Positions 27,253 through 36,834 of a stretch of 46,894 nucleotides of DNA are shown here, piece after piece. Source of the stretch: Kluyvera intermedia (lineage in GTDB: Bacteria; Pseudomonadota; Gammaproteobacteria; Enterobacterales; Enterobacteriaceae); assembly GCF_021440345.1 (NCBI RefSeq), contig NZ_JAKCNS010000002.1:1-46894 (forward strand), written 5' to 3'. Below the pieces are notes generated by a model. The model was not told where the DNA came from and searched no databases. It was given only the letters and a program-made list of their open reading frames with translations. Each line of letters opens with the position of its first letter. Within the stretch, counting starts at the first letter, position 1. Position numbers and translations under genes: made by a program.

Positions 27253-28065
27253 TTAGCCCTTTTTCCCGCCATACTGTGCAAACCATGCCAGCATCCTCTG
27301 CCAGCCATCTTTGGCCGACTCTTCATGATAGCTCGGGCGATAGTCCGCATTAAACGCGTGACCGGCCTCCGGGTAGACGACAATGTCAGCTTTCGCATTT
27401 GCCGCACGCAGCGCCTGGCGCATGGTTTCAACGGATTCAAGCGAGATCCCGGTATCCTGGCCGCCGTACAACCCCAGCACCGGCGCGCTCAAATCGACTG
27501 CGATATCAACCGGATGTTTCGGGCTGTTCAACGTTTTGTCGCCTGTCAGACGGCCATACCAGGCCACTGCGGCTTTGAGCTGCGGGTTATGCGCAGCATA
27601 CAGCCACGCAATGCGCCCACCCCAGCAGAAGCCGGTCACGAATAGACGGTTGGCGTCACCGCCGTTACGTGCAGCCCAACTGGCAACATGGTCGAGATCG
27701 CCCAGCACTTGAGCGTCAGGGACTTTAGTGACAAGGCCGCTGAACAGCGATGGGATGTCGTCATAGTCGTTCGGATCTCCCTGACGAAAATAGAGCTCTG
27801 GTGCGATAGCCAGATAGCCCTCAAGCGCCAGACGGCGGCAGATATCGCGGATATGTTCGTGGACGCCAAAAATCTCCTGCACTACGATGATTACCGGGAG
27901 AGGCGCATCGCTATGTTTAGGGCGGGCGTGATAGGCCGGCAGCGTATCCCCCTGTGAGGGAATCGAGGTTTCTCCCGCCGTGATAGCCTCTTCGGGCGTA
28001 TGGACGGTGGTCAAGGCATGAGGTGAAGCAGCAGGTGCAAATCCAGGTTGTTTGTTGATTGTCAT
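27253..28065 (-). CDS. ysgA: YsgA, dienelactone hydrolase family protein
   Basis: 270 residues; GGAGA precedes the ATG with good spacing. It is an alpha/beta hydrolase of the dienelactone-hydrolase family with cysteine nucleophile in GFCWGG, aspartate in YGGQD and histidine in EAGHAFNADY. The physiological substrate is unknown. The N-terminal 40 residues are Ala/Pro-rich and show no convincing signal peptide. It converges with metE and diverges from udp. Confidence 0.93.
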   Translation of the reverse strand: MTINKQPGFAPAASPHALTTVHTPEEAITAGETSIPSQGDTLPAYHARPKHSDAPLPVIIVVQEIFGVHEHIRDICRRLALEGYLAIAPELYFRQGDPNDYDDIPSLFSGLVTKVPDAQVLGDLDHVASWAARNGGDANRLFVTGFCWGGRIAWLYAAHNPQLKAAVAWYGRLTGDKTLNSPKHPVDIAVDLSAPVLGLYGGQDTGISLESVETMRQALRAANAKADIVVYPEAGHAFNADYRPSYHEESAKDGWQRMLAWFAQYGGKKG

Positions 28066-28158
28066 GGCATTCTCCGTACCCTTGAAATGAACTCATAGCT
28101 GAATCACAGTGCCTCAATACGGCGTATTTTTGTGCAGCTGAGATTCACAATAACTTGT

Positions 28159-28180
28159 TAATGTGATGTGAATCACTAAT
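28159..28180 (+). promoter_or_regulatory. Distal CRP site of udp
   Basis: TGTGA (28162-28166) and TCACT (28173-28177), six bases apart. Its centre is 52 bases upstream of the second CRP site, the tandem arrangement used by CytR-CRP promoters. Confidence 0.8.
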
Positions 28181-28210
28181 TGCGTGGAATTTAATGTAAT
28201 ATTTTTATTC

Positions 28211-28254
28211 CTTAGTGATGGCAATCACGAAAAAGAGTCGTGGTCTTCTATAAA
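28211..28254 (+). promoter_or_regulatory. udp promoter with proximal CRP site
   Basis: A CRP site (AGTGA at 28214-28218, TCACG at 28225-28229) is centred about 41 bases before the start expected from the -10 TATAAA (28249-28254). This is a class II-type position, in which CRP touches RNA polymerase directly. Confidence 0.8.
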
Positions 28255-28302
28255 GTACATTTTTGCTTCTTCTGACAAAACTGAACCACAGAGGAGTTCT
28301 TT

Positions 28303-29064
28303 ATGTCCAAGTCTGATGTTTTTCATCTCGGCCTCACTAAAAACGATTTACAAGGGGCTACGCTGGCTATCGTCCCCGGTGACCCGGAGCGTGTGGAAAA
28401 GATCGCCGCGCTGATGGAAAAGCCGGTAAAACTGGCATCTCATCGTGAATTCACCTCCTGGCGTGCTGAGCTTGATGGCAAGTCAGTGATCGTCTGCTCA
28501 ACCGGTATCGGTGGCCCATCAACTTCCATTGCTGTGGAAGAACTGGCGCAGCTGGGTATCCGCACGTTCCTGCGTGTCGGTACCACTGGCGCAATTCAGC
28601 CAAACATCAACGTTGGCGACGTACTGGTGACAACGGCATCCGTCCGTCTTGACGGTGCGAGCCTGCACTTTGCGCCGATGGAATATCCAGCGGTGGCCGA
28701 CTTTGCCTGTACCACTGCGCTGGTGGAAGCGGCGAAAGCCGTCGGTGCAACCACTCACGTGGGTGTGACCGCCTCTTCTGACACCTTCTACCCGGGCCAG
28801 GAACGCTATGACACCTTCTCTGGTCGCGTCGTGCGTAACTTCAAAGGCTCCATGGAAGAGTGGCAGTCAATGGGCGTGATGAACTACGAAATGGAATCTG
28901 CCACCCTGCTGACCATGTGCTCAAGCCAGGGTCTGCGTGCGGGTATGGTCGCTGGCGTTATCGTCAACCGTACCCAGCAGGAAATTCCTAACGCTGAAAC
29001 CATGAAGAAAACCGAAAGTCATGCGGTGAAAATCGTGGTGGAAGCGGCGCGTCGTCTGCTGTAG
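28303..29064 (+). CDS. udp: Uridine phosphorylase
   Basis: 253 residues with a strong ribosome-binding site (GAGGAG). It reversibly converts uridine and phosphate to uracil and ribose-1-phosphate. The nucleoside phosphorylase family motifs are visible: the phosphate-binding GDPERV and RVGTTGAIQ segments, and the base-site NYEMES. The upstream tandem CRP sites indicate control by CRP-cAMP and the nucleoside-responsive repressor CytR. A strong terminator follows. Confidence 0.98.
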   Translation: MSKSDVFHLGLTKNDLQGATLAIVPGDPERVEKIAALMEKPVKLASHREFTSWRAELDGKSVIVCSTGIGGPSTSIAVEELAQLGIRTFLRVGTTGAIQPNINVGDVLVTTASVRLDGASLHFAPMEYPAVADFACTTALVEAAKAVGATTHVGVTASSDTFYPGQERYDTFSGRVVRNFKGSMEEWQSMGVMNYEMESATLLTMCSSQGLRAGMVAGVIVNRTQQEIPNAETMKKTESHAVKIVVEAARRLL

Positions 29065-29081
29065 TTTCCCCTCCTTGTGTA

Positions 29082-29111
29082 AAAGGCCGACTTGTTCGGC
29101 CTTTTTCTTTT
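29082..29111 (+). terminator. udp terminator
   Basis: A perfect 9-base stem (29082-29090 with 29096-29104), a five-base loop and a T-rich tail. Confidence 0.92.
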
Positions 29112-29205
29112 TGCGTAGCACCTCGCAGGAAACTGCTTTAAAACTGGACGTTTATACAGCACAATTCTATTTTTGTGCAGATAACGGATATAAGCGGGGG
29201 GCGTT

Positions 29206-30615
29206 GTGGATATTGCCGTGGTGATTTATGCGTTGGTAGCGCTGGCAGGCATGGCGATTGGCTGGCTGGCGGCAAGCTATCGCGTAGCGCAGCAGCGGGC
29301 CGAACAGCTTGCGGAAGAACGCGATGTGTACGGCGAACTGAGCGCAGCGAAGCAGCAAATTGCCCAGAATGCCCATTGGCGTGAAGAGTGTGAATTGCTC
29401 AATAACGAGCTGCGCGGCCTGCGGGAACTCAACTCCTCTCTGGAGGTCGATCTCCGGGAAGTGACGACGCTGCTGGAAACCACCCGCCAGCACGGTGACG
29501 AAAAATATCGCCTGATGCTCAATAGCGAGCAGCGCCTGAGCGAGCAGTTTGAAAATCTGGCTAACCGCATCTTTGAGCAGAGTAATCGCCGCGTTGATGA
29601 GCAGAATCGTCAGAGCTTGCAGGGTCTTCTGACGCCGCTGCGTGAGCAGTTGGACGGCTTCCGCCGCCAGGTTCAGGACAGTTTTGGCCAGGAGGCGCGT
29701 GAACGGCATACTCTGGCGCATGAAATTCGCAACTTACAGCAGTTGAATGCCCAGATGGCGCAGGAGGCGGTCAACCTGACCCGGGCGCTGAAAGGCGATA
29801 ATAAAACCCAGGGCAACTGGGGTGAAGTGGTTCTGACGCGTGTGCTGGAGGCTTCCGGGCTACGTGAAGGGCACGAGTACGAAACCCAGGTCAGCATCAA
29901 TACGGATGCTAATTCCCGTATGCAGCCGGATGTTATCGTCCGTCTGCCGCATCGCAAAGATGTGGTGGTCGATGCCAAAATGACGCTGGTGGCCTACGAG
30001 CGCTATTTCAATGCGGAGGATGACTATACCCGCGAAGCGGCGCTGCAGGAGCACATTGCGGCGGTACGTAACCATATCCGCCTGCTGGGGCGTAAAGACT
30101 ACCAGCAGCTGCCGGGGCTGCGTTCTCTGGACTATGTTTTGATGTTTATCCCTGTTGAACCTGCTTTTTTACTGGCGCTGGATAGGCAGCCAGAGCTAAT
30201 AAGCGAAGCGCTAAAAAATAATATTATGCTGGTGAGCCCAACGACCCTGCTGGTGGCGCTACGCACCATTGCCAACCTGTGGCGCTATGAGCATCAAAGC
30301 CGCAATGCGCAACATATTGCTGAACGTGCCAGCCGCTTATATGACAAAATGCGCCTGTTCGTTGATGATATGTCGTCGATCGGACAGAGCCTCGATAAAG
30401 CGCAGGATAACTACCGCCAGGCGATGAAAAAACTCACCTCCGGGCGCGGGAATCTGTTGGCGCAGGCGGAAGCATTCCGCCATCTCGGCGTTGAGGTGAA
30501 GCGCGAGATTAATCCAGATCTCGTCGAGCAGGCCACGTCGCAGGATGATGAGTTCCGGCTGCGCGATGATGAAGAGCTGAATGATGGCAATCCGTTGGCG
30601 GCAGAGCGTCACTGA
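29206..30615 (+). CDS. rmuC: RmuC, recombination-limiting protein
   Basis: 469 residues from a GTG start at 29206 behind a G-rich ribosome-binding site. An N-terminal hydrophobic helix (about 2-23) is followed by a long coiled coil (about 25-180) and a nuclease-like domain with the restriction-endonuclease-type motif around MQPDVIVRLP and VVVDAKM. It restrains recombination at inverted repeats in E. coli. The C-terminal tail is a few residues shorter than in E. coli and differs in sequence. It stands between the udp terminator and the ubi operon. Confidence 0.94.
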   Translation: MDIAVVIYALVALAGMAIGWLAASYRVAQQRAEQLAEERDVYGELSAAKQQIAQNAHWREECELLNNELRGLRELNSSLEVDLREVTTLLETTRQHGDEKYRLMLNSEQRLSEQFENLANRIFEQSNRRVDEQNRQSLQGLLTPLREQLDGFRRQVQDSFGQEARERHTLAHEIRNLQQLNAQMAQEAVNLTRALKGDNKTQGNWGEVVLTRVLEASGLREGHEYETQVSINTDANSRMQPDVIVRLPHRKDVVVDAKMTLVAYERYFNAEDDYTREAALQEHIAAVRNHIRLLGRKDYQQLPGLRSLDYVLMFIPVEPAFLLALDRQPELISEALKNNIMLVSPTTLLVALRTIANLWRYEHQSRNAQHIAERASRLYDKMRLFVDDMSSIGQSLDKAQDNYRQAMKKLTSGRGNLLAQAEAFRHLGVEVKREINPDLVEQATSQDDEFRLRDDEELNDGNPLAAERH

Positions 30616-30715
30616 TCCAGCGACGGGACGGATTTCGTAACGGGGTGGAATCGTAGGGCAATCGAGCCCAATCTGTTACACTCCATGAACATTTTCTTGA
30701 TAAGCAGGCATAGAG

Positions 30716-31471
30716 ATGGTTGAGGATTCACAAGAAACGACGCACTTTGGCTTCCAAACAATTGCCAAAGATCAGAAGGTAGACATGGTGGCGCATGTAT
30801 TCCATTCTGTCGCCGCAAAATACGATGTTATGAATGACCTGATGTCATTCGGTATTCATCGTCTCTGGAAGCGTTTTACCATTGATTGCAGCGGCGTGCG
30901 CCGTGGACAGACAGTTCTCGATCTGGCGGGCGGCACCGGCGACCTGACGGCGAAATTCTCGCGTATGGTGGGTGAAACCGGGCGCGTGGTGTTGGCCGAT
31001 ATCAACGATTCCATGCTGAAGATGGGGCGTGAAAAGCTGCGTAACATCGGCGTCGTTGGTAATGTTGAATACGTGCAGGCGAACGCAGAAGCGCTGCCAT
31101 TCCCTGATAACACTTTTGACTGTATCACCATCTCCTTTGGCCTGCGTAACGTCACCGACAAAGATAAAGCGCTGCGCTCCATGTACCGCGTGCTGAAACC
31201 GGGTGGCCGTCTGCTGGTGCTCGAATTCTCCAAACCGATTATCGAGCCGCTGAGCAAAGCCTACGATGCCTATTCATTCCACATTTTGCCGCGTATCGGT
31301 GAAATGGTGGCAAACGACGCCGACAGCTACCGCTATCTGGCGGAGTCCATCCGCATGCACCCGAATCAGGACACCCTGAAAGAGATGATGCAGGATGCTG
31401 GTCTGGAAAACGTTGAGTACTTCAACCTGACGGCCGGGATCGTCGCGCTGCATCGCGGTTATAAATTCTGA
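30716..31471 (+). CDS. ubiE: UbiE, ubiquinone/menaquinone C-methyltransferase
   Basis: 251 residues, the E. coli length. It methylates a ring carbon of the ubiquinone precursor and converts demethylmenaquinone to menaquinone, using S-adenosylmethionine. Motif I is [11 protein letters not shown]; the family signatures [17 protein letters not shown] near the N terminus and RVLKPGGRL in the middle are present. It is the first gene of the ubiEJB-tatABCD block, 13 bases before ubiJ. Confidence 0.98.
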   Translation: MVEDSQETTHFGFQTIAKDQKVDMVAHVFHSVAAKYDVMNDLMSFGIHRLWKRFTIDCSGVRRGQTVLDLAGGTGDLTAKFSRMVGETGRVVLADINDSMLKMGREKLRNIGVVGNVEYVQANAEALPFPDNTFDCITISFGLRNVTDKDKALRSMYRVLKPGGRLLVLEFSKPIIEPLSKAYDAYSFHILPRIGEMVANDADSYRYLAESIRMHPNQDTLKEMMQDAGLENVEYFNLTAGIVALHRGYKF

Positions 31472-31484
31472 TTGAGGTGCAGCT

Positions 31485-32090
31485 ATGCCTTTAAAACCCT
31501 TAGTAACCGGCAGCATTGAAACCGCCATTAATACGCTGCTTTGGCGTGAGAAGGCTTTAAAGCCTGCGCGCCAACGTCTTATTGGCAAAGTGCTGCGCAT
31601 TGAACTCAAAGAGTTCTCCTCGCCGCTGGTGTTGGTTTTCAGTGAACGTCAGGTTGATGTGCTGGGTGCGTGGGAAGGCGAGGCAGACTGCACCGTTATC
31701 ACTCGCGTCAGCGTATTACCGCAGCTGCGTAACCGCCAGCAACTGACGGCGCTTATCCGCAATAACGATCTCGAAGTGCAGGGCGATCTCCAGGTGGTTC
31801 AAAACCTGGTGTCGCTTGCCGATCTTGCGGAGTTTGATCCTGCGGAACTGCTGGCGCCTTACACCGGTGATATTGCCGCGGAGGGCGTGAGTAAACTGCT
31901 GCGCGGCGGGGCGAAGTTTGTACAGCATGGGCTGGCTCGTCAGCAGCGTTATGTTGCGGAAACGCTGACCGAAGAGTGGCGGCTGGCACCGGGTGCATTG
32001 GAAATCGCCTGGTTTGCTGAAGAAGCAATGGCCGTAGAGCGCGAGCTTGCCGCACTGACCAAACGGTTGGAAAAACTGGAGGGGAAATGA
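31485..32090 (+). CDS. ubiJ: UbiJ, ubiquinone biosynthesis accessory factor
   Basis: 201 residues. The N-terminal SCP2-type lipid-binding domain (about 15-115) and a C-terminal coiled coil (about 165-200, [17 protein letters not shown]) fit UbiJ, which with UbiK and UbiB supports the soluble complex that modifies the ubiquinone ring. In E. coli the 3' half of this gene was also reported to give the small RNA EsrE; the sequence here cannot show whether that RNA is made. The stop overlaps the ubiB start by four bases. Confidence 0.95.
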   Translation: MPLKPLVTGSIETAINTLLWREKALKPARQRLIGKVLRIELKEFSSPLVLVFSERQVDVLGAWEGEADCTVITRVSVLPQLRNRQQLTALIRNNDLEVQGDLQVVQNLVSLADLAEFDPAELLAPYTGDIAAEGVSKLLRGGAKFVQHGLARQQRYVAETLTEEWRLAPGALEIAWFAEEAMAVERELAALTKRLEKLEGK

Positions 32091-33727
32091 CGCCAGGAGA
32101 ATTACGGCGCCTGTACTTTATCATCCGCACCTTTTTGAGCTACGGGCTTGATGAGCTCATTCCCAAAATGCGAATCACGCTGCCGCTGCGTATCGGGCGT
32201 CGGCTGCTGTTCTGGATGCCAAATCGCCACAAAAATAAACCGCTGGGTGAACGCCTGCGTCTGGCCTTGCAGGAGCTTGGCCCAGTGTGGATCAAGTTCG
32301 GGCAGATGCTTTCCACCCGCCGTGACCTTTTCCCGCCGAATATCGCCGATCAGCTGGTGATGCTGCAGGATCGCGTCGCCCCGTTTGATGGCAAGCTGGC
32401 AAAACAGCAAATTGAAAAATCGATGGGCGATATTCCTGTCGAAAGCTGGTTCGATGATTTCGACATTGAGCCGCTGGCTTCCGCATCGATTGCCCAGGTA
32501 CACACTGCGCGCCTGAAAGAAAACGGCCAGGAAGTGGTTATCAAGGTCATCCGCCCGGATATCCTGCCGGTCATCAAAGCGGATATGAAGCTTATCTACC
32601 GCCTGGCGCGCTGGGTGCCTCGCCTGTTGCCGGATGGACGTCGTCTGCGTCCTTTGGAAGTGGTACGCGACTACGAAAAAACGCTGCTCGACGAACTGAA
32701 CCTGCTGCGTGAAGCGGCTAATGCCATCCAGCTGCGGCGCAACTTCGAAAACAGCCCGATGCTGTATGTACCGGAAGTGTATTCCGACTACTGCCGCGTC
32801 GATATGCTGGTGATGGAGCGCATCTACGGTATTCCCGTATCCGATATTGAGACGCTGGAAAAGCAGAATACCAACATGCAACTGCTGGCTGAACGTGGCG
32901 TACAGGTGTTCTTTACCCAGGTATTCCGCGACAGTTTCTTCCATGCTGACATGCACCCCGGCAATATCTTTGTCAGCTACGAGCATCCGGATGATCCGCA
33001 GTACATCGGGATTGATTGCGGTATTGTCGGCTCGCTGAATAAAGACGATAAGCGCTATCTGGCGGAAAACTTCATCGCTTTCTTCAACCGCGATTATCGC
33101 AAAGTGGCTGAGCTGCACGTTGATTCCGGTTGGGTGCCCGCGGATACCAACGTCGAAGAGTTTGAGTTCGCTATTCGTACCGTGTGTGAACCTATCTTCG
33201 AAAAACCACTGGCAGAAATCTCGTTTGGCCACGTGCTGCTGAACCTGTTTAACACCGCGCGCCGCTTCAATATGGAAGTTCAGCCACAGCTGGTGTTACT
33301 GCAAAAGACATTACTTTACGTAGAAGGGGTAGGACGACAGCTCTATCCTCAGTTAGATTTATGGAAGACGGCAAAACCGTTCCTGGAGTCCTGGATTAAG
33401 GATCAGGTGGGTGTGCCGGCGCTGTTCCGTGCATTGAAAGACAAAGCGCCGTTCTGGATTGAAAAAATGCCGGAATTACCGGAGCTGGTTTACGACAGCC
33501 TGCGCCAAAGCAAGCAGATGCAGGCCAGTCTTGCAAAGATTTCGCAGGATATGGCAACGCATCACACTCGTCAGGGGCAGTCGCGTTATCTCTTTGGTAT
33601 AGGCGCGGTTTTACTCCTGAGCGGTACAGTATTACTGGTTTACCGCCCGGAATGGGGCCTGACACCCGCATGGCTTATGGCCGGAGGATTGGTGGTATGG
33701 CTCGCAGGCTGGCGAAAGACGCGCTGA
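32087..33727 (+). CDS. ubiB: UbiB, atypical kinase-like ubiquinone factor
   Basis: 546 residues. It is an ADCK/ABC1-family protein-kinase-like ATPase needed for aerobic ubiquinone synthesis. The family signature KxGQ appears as KFGQMLSTR, followed by the alanine-rich loop ASASIAQV, the catalytic-loop HADMHPGN and the metal-binding IDCGIVG. Two membrane helices close the protein (about 500-520 and 522-542). It overlaps ubiJ by ATGA, so their amounts are probably linked. Confidence 0.97.
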   Translation: MTPGELRRLYFIIRTFLSYGLDELIPKMRITLPLRIGRRLLFWMPNRHKNKPLGERLRLALQELGPVWIKFGQMLSTRRDLFPPNIADQLVMLQDRVAPFDGKLAKQQIEKSMGDIPVESWFDDFDIEPLASASIAQVHTARLKENGQEVVIKVIRPDILPVIKADMKLIYRLARWVPRLLPDGRRLRPLEVVRDYEKTLLDELNLLREAANAIQLRRNFENSPMLYVPEVYSDYCRVDMLVMERIYGIPVSDIETLEKQNTNMQLLAERGVQVFFTQVFRDSFFHADMHPGNIFVSYEHPDDPQYIGIDCGIVGSLNKDDKRYLAENFIAFFNRDYRKVAELHVDSGWVPADTNVEEFEFAIRTVCEPIFEKPLAEISFGHVLLNLFNTARRFNMEVQPQLVLLQKTLLYVEGVGRQLYPQLDLWKTAKPFLESWIKDQVGVPALFRALKDKAPFWIEKMPELPELVYDSLRQSKQMQASLAKISQDMATHHTRQGQSRYLFGIGAVLLLSGTVLLVYRPEWGLTPAWLMAGGLVVWLAGWRKTR

Positions 33728-33759
33728 TTTTTGCGTCGCTAACAGGGCGCTGCATAACG

Positions 33760-33765
33760 TATAAT
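33760..33765 (+). promoter_or_regulatory. Possible tatA promoter, -10
   Basis: A perfect TATAAT lies 38 bases before tatA, in the 76-base gap after ubiB. No good -35 is present at the right distance, so the promoter may be weak or need an activator. tat genes could also be reached by read-through from ubiE. Confidence 0.5.
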
Positions 33766-33803
33766 GCGCGCTGATTATTTCATCATCTATCAGAGGAACA
33801 TGT

Positions 33804-34058
33804 ATGGGTGGTATTAGTATTTGGCAGTTGCTGATTATCGTCGTTATCGTGGTTCTGCTTTTTGGGACTAAAAAGCTGAGCTCGCTTGGGTCGGATTTAG
33901 GCGCGTCCATCAAAGGCTTTAAGAAAGCCATGGGTGATGAAGACGAGAAGAAAGATAAACCGAGCCAGGATGCAGATTTCACTGCGCAATCAATTACTGA
34001 TAAGCAGGAAAGTGCGAAGAAAGACGAAGCGAAACGCCACGACAACGAGCAGGTGTAA
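33804..34058 (+). CDS. tatA: TatA, twin-arginine translocase pore subunit
   Basis: 84 residues. A short N-terminal membrane helix (about 2-21), the hinge FGTKKL, an amphipathic helix with the invariant Phe39, and a charged disordered tail define TatA. Many copies assemble around the TatBC-substrate complex to let folded proteins cross the inner membrane. It is five residues shorter than E. coli TatA, all in the tail. Three bases separate it from tatB. Confidence 0.97.
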   Translation: MGGISIWQLLIIVVIVVLLFGTKKLSSLGSDLGASIKGFKKAMGDEDEKKDKPSQDADFTAQSITDKQESAKKDEAKRHDNEQV

Positions 34059-34061
34059 TTC

Positions 34062-34592
34062 GTGTTTGATATTGGTTTCAGTGAACTGCTGCTGGTATTT
34101 GTGATTGGCCTTGTCGTATTAGGGCCAAAACGTCTACCGGTTGCAGTGAAGACGGTTGTTGGCTGGATCCGGGCGCTGCGCTCGCTGGCGACAACCGTAC
34201 AAAATGAGCTGACGCAGGAGCTTAAACTCCAGGAATTTCAGGACAGCCTGAAGAAAGTGGAGAAAGCGAGTCTGGATAGCCTGACGCCTGAGCTGAAGGC
34301 TTCGATGGACGAGCTGCGCGAAGCGGCTGAGTCGATGAAGCGTTCTTACTCTGCGCACGATCCTGAAAAGGCGAGCGATGAGGCCAATACTATCCATAAC
34401 CCTGTGGTGAAGGATAAGGAAGCCGCGCAGCCGACCACTGCCGATCCGCAGGTGGTGCATGCTGACGAACCCGTTTCGCCACCGGTAGAAGCTCCGGCGC
34501 CAGCCGCTGAGGCGGTCAAACCGGTAGAGAAAGAGAAAATTTCTGCGGCCGCGGTTCCTGATTCATCCCCCGCATCGAGTGATAAATCGTAA
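34062..34592 (+). CDS. tatB: TatB, twin-arginine translocase receptor subunit
   Basis: 176 residues from a GTG start at 34062. The N-terminal helix begins [11 protein letters not shown] with the conserved Glu8, then the GPKRLP hinge and a long amphipathic helix. The C-terminal third is rich in Pro, Ala and Glu and disordered. With TatC it forms the receptor for twin-arginine signal peptides. Two bases lie between its stop and tatC. Confidence 0.97.
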   Translation: MFDIGFSELLLVFVIGLVVLGPKRLPVAVKTVVGWIRALRSLATTVQNELTQELKLQEFQDSLKKVEKASLDSLTPELKASMDELREAAESMKRSYSAHDPEKASDEANTIHNPVVKDKEAAQPTTADPQVVHADEPVSPPVEAPAPAAEAVKPVEKEKISAAAVPDSSPASSDKS

Positions 34593-34594
34593 AC

Positions 34595-35359
34595 ATGAGC
34601 GTAGAAGATACTCAACCATTGATCGCTCATTTGATTGAGCTGCGTAAGCGTCTGCTTAACAGCATCATCGCGGTCATCGGTATTTTTCTGGCGTTGGTCT
34701 ACTTCGCCAACGACATTTACCAACTGGTGTCAGCGCCGCTGATTAAACAGCTGCCGCACGGGGCGACGATGATCGCGACCGACGTCGCATCGCCGTTTTT
34801 CACGCCGATCAAGCTGACCTTTATGGTGTCGCTTATCCTCTCCGCGCCGGTCATTCTGTATCAGGTATGGGCGTTTGTCGCCCCTGCGCTGTATAAGCAT
34901 GAACGTCGCCTGGTGATGCCGCTGCTGGTCTCCAGCACCCTGCTGTTTTACACCGGTATGGCGTTTGCCTACTTTGTGGTGTTCCCGCTGGCGTTTGGAT
35001 TCCTGACGCATGCGGCCCCGGCTGGGGTGCTGGTATCCACGGATATCAAGAGTTATCTCGATTTCGTGATGTCGTTGTTCATCGCGTTTGGTGTGTCGTT
35101 TGAAGTGCCGGTCGCTATCGTGCTGCTGTGCTGGGTGGGCGTGACCACGCCGGATGATCTTCGCAAGAAGCGTCCGTACGTGCTGGTGGGTGCCTTCGTG
35201 GTTGGCATGCTGCTGACTCCGCCGGATGTGTTTTCGCAAACGCTGCTGGCCATCCCGATGTACTGTCTGTTTGAAGTGGGGCTGTTTTTCTCCCGCTTCT
35301 ACGCCGGGAAGCGAGCGACGCGTGATGAAGACGCGGAAGCCGAAGAATCTGAAGAATAA
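34595..35359 (+). CDS. tatC: TatC, twin-arginine translocase core subunit
   Basis: 254 residues with six membrane helices. It binds the twin-arginine signal peptide directly. The N-terminal cytoplasmic segment LIELRKRLL, the first periplasmic loop ending in SPFFTPIKL and the conserved ALYKHERR loop between helices 2 and 3 (with the signal-binding glutamate) are intact. The acidic C-terminal tail is shorter than in E. coli. No strong ribosome-binding site is visible; translation is probably coupled to tatB. Confidence 0.97.
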   Translation: MSVEDTQPLIAHLIELRKRLLNSIIAVIGIFLALVYFANDIYQLVSAPLIKQLPHGATMIATDVASPFFTPIKLTFMVSLILSAPVILYQVWAFVAPALYKHERRLVMPLLVSSTLLFYTGMAFAYFVVFPLAFGFLTHAAPAGVLVSTDIKSYLDFVMSLFIAFGVSFEVPVAIVLLCWVGVTTPDDLRKKRPYVLVGAFVVGMLLTPPDVFSQTLLAIPMYCLFEVGLFFSRFYAGKRATRDEDAEAEESEE

Positions 35360-35360
35360 C

Positions 35361-35382
35361 CAACCGCCCGTCAGGGCGGTTG
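35361..35382 (+). other. Hairpin between tatC and tatD
   Basis: A perfect 9-base GC-rich stem (35361-35369 with 35374-35382) with a GTCA loop, starting right after the tatC stop. It lacks a T-run, so it is more likely an RNA-stability or partial-termination element that lowers tatD relative to tatABC than a full terminator. Confidence 0.6.
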
Positions 35383-35398
35383 TCATATGGGAGCCATG

Positions 35399-36181
35399 AT
35401 GTTTGATATCGGAGTTAATCTCACCAGCTCGCAGTTTTCCCGCGATCGCGACGAGGTTGTCGCGCGTGCCCGTGCGGCAGGCGTACACGGTATGCTGTTG
35501 ACCGGAACCAATCGTCATGAAAGCGAGGAAGCGCAACGGCTGGCAGAGCGTTTTGAACGCTGCTGGTCTACCGCAGGTGTTCATCCGCACGATAGCAGCA
35601 GTTGGTCACCGGAAGTGGCCGAAGCAATCTATACGTTGGTGAATAAACCGGAAGTGGTGGCGGTGGGTGAATGCGGCCTGGACTTTAACCGCAACTTCTC
35701 CACACCCGCGGAGCAGGAAACGGCTTTTAGCGCCCAGTTGGCAATGGCCGCTGAGCTGGGAATGCCGGTATTCCTGCACTGTCGCGATGCGCACGATCGC
35801 TTCTTCGCGCTACTGGAGCCCTGGCTTGATCATCTGCCGGGTGCCGTGCTGCACTGTTTTACCGGCACGCGGGACGAACTGCAGGCGTGCCTGGATCACG
35901 GGCTGTTTATCGGTATTACTGGCTGGGTGTGCGATGAACGCCGGGGGCTTGAGCTGCGCGAGTTGCTGCCGATGATCCCGGCAGAACGCCTGTTACTGGA
36001 GACGGATGCGCCGTATTTATTACCGCGTGATATGACACCGAAACCGGCGTCACGACGCAATGAGCCGGCGTTTGTTCCGCATATTCTGGCGCGCGTCGCC
36101 GAATGGCGAGGCGAAGAAGCGCAATGGCTGGAAGGCGTCACAGACAACAACGTCAGACAGTTGTTTAATATCGACTTTTAA
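35399..36181 (+). CDS. tatD: TatD, metal-dependent DNase
   Basis: 260 residues from the ATG at 35399; two upstream in-frame ATGs (35387, 35396) are too close to or overlap the GGGAG ribosome-binding site at 35389-35393, and 35399 gives the E. coli length. It is a TIM-barrel Mg2+-dependent 3'-5' exonuclease with a role in DNA repair, not needed for Tat export. Metal ligands lie in [28 protein letters not shown] and ETDAPY; the usual N-terminal HxH is replaced, as in E. coli, by the MFDIGVNL start. Confidence 0.96.
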   Translation: MFDIGVNLTSSQFSRDRDEVVARARAAGVHGMLLTGTNRHESEEAQRLAERFERCWSTAGVHPHDSSSWSPEVAEAIYTLVNKPEVVAVGECGLDFNRNFSTPAEQETAFSAQLAMAAELGMPVFLHCRDAHDRFFALLEPWLDHLPGAVLHCFTGTRDELQACLDHGLFIGITGWVCDERRGLELRELLPMIPAERLLLETDAPYLLPRDMTPKPASRRNEPAFVPHILARVAEWRGEEAQWLEGVTDNNVRQLFNIDF

Positions 36182-36182
36182 C

Positions 36183-36671
36183 TCAGGCTTTACGGAAGTC
36201 GGTGTTTTTAACGCTCTGCTTGATCTGCTGGTTGAGCAGGTTGAGCAGCAGCATTGAACGCGCTTCGCCGTCAGGTTCAGCAAAGATAGCCTGTAACCCT
36301 TCGAACGCGCCTTCGGTGATGACGACGCTGTCACCAGGGTAAGGGGTTTCCGGGTCGGTGATGTCTTCCGGCTGATAGATGGAAAGCTGGTGAATGACTG
36401 AAGACGGAACCGTTGCGGGATGGATGCCAAAGCGGACAAAATGACTGACGCCGCGGGTCGCGTTAATGGTGGTAGTGTGAATCACTTCCGGGTCAAATTC
36501 CACAAACAGGTAGTTCGGGAACAATGGCTCGTTGACGGTAGTACGTTTACCGCGCACCATTTTTTCCAGGGCGATCATCGGCGTCAGGCAATTGACCGCC
36601 TGTCGTTCAAGATGTTCCTGGGCGCGCTGAAGTTGCCCACGTTTGCAGTACAGTAAATACCAGGCTTGCAT
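36183..36671 (-). CDS. rfaH: RfaH, operon-specific transcription antiterminator
   Basis: 162 residues, the E. coli length. It is a NusG paralogue that loads on RNA polymerase paused at ops sites and allows long LPS, capsule and adhesin operons to be transcribed and translated. The N-terminal NGN domain (about 1-100, with [10 protein letters not shown] and FPNYLFVEF) is followed by the C-terminal domain (about 113-162) that switches between helical hairpin and beta-barrel. One base separates its stop from that of tatD. Confidence 0.97.
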   Translation of the reverse strand: MQAWYLLYCKRGQLQRAQEHLERQAVNCLTPMIALEKMVRGKRTTVNEPLFPNYLFVEFDPEVIHTTTINATRGVSHFVRFGIHPATVPSSVIHQLSIYQPEDITDPETPYPGDSVVITEGAFEGLQAIFAEPDGEARSMLLLNLLNQQIKQSVKNTDFRKA

Positions 36672-36796
36672 AATGACTCATTTCCGCTCTTTAGCGTGAA
36701 AGCATAACAAAAGTGCAGTCAAATCGCGATGTTGATTATTACTGCTTTAATTTACGCTAATTTAACAAAATTACAGCATCACGGAACCATTCGCCG

Positions 36797-36802
36797 TATA
36801 AT
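36797..36802 (+). promoter_or_regulatory. Possible ubiD promoter, -10
   Basis: A perfect TATAAT 33 bases before the ubiD start. The -35 is unclear. The AT-rich DNA between here and rfaH (36672-36796) must also hold the rfaH promoter, which I cannot place. Confidence 0.5.
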
Positions 36803-36814
36803 GAGGCGCTTACC

Positions 36815-36820
36815 AGGAGG
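36815..36820 (+). promoter_or_regulatory. Ribosome-binding site of ubiD with long spacing
   Basis: AGGAGG is a perfect Shine-Dalgarno sequence, but 14 bases separate it from the ATG at 36835, beyond the usual optimum. No closer in-frame start codon exists: the codons in between are GCC, AAT, AAT, TAC and CCC. Confidence 0.7.
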
Positions 36821-36834
36821 CCAATAATTACCCC

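Noticed and set aside
32102-33232. Minus-strand open reading frame inside ubiB (376 codons)
   Set aside because: It overlaps the conserved UbiB kinase-like motifs on the other strand and has the composition of a shadow frame.
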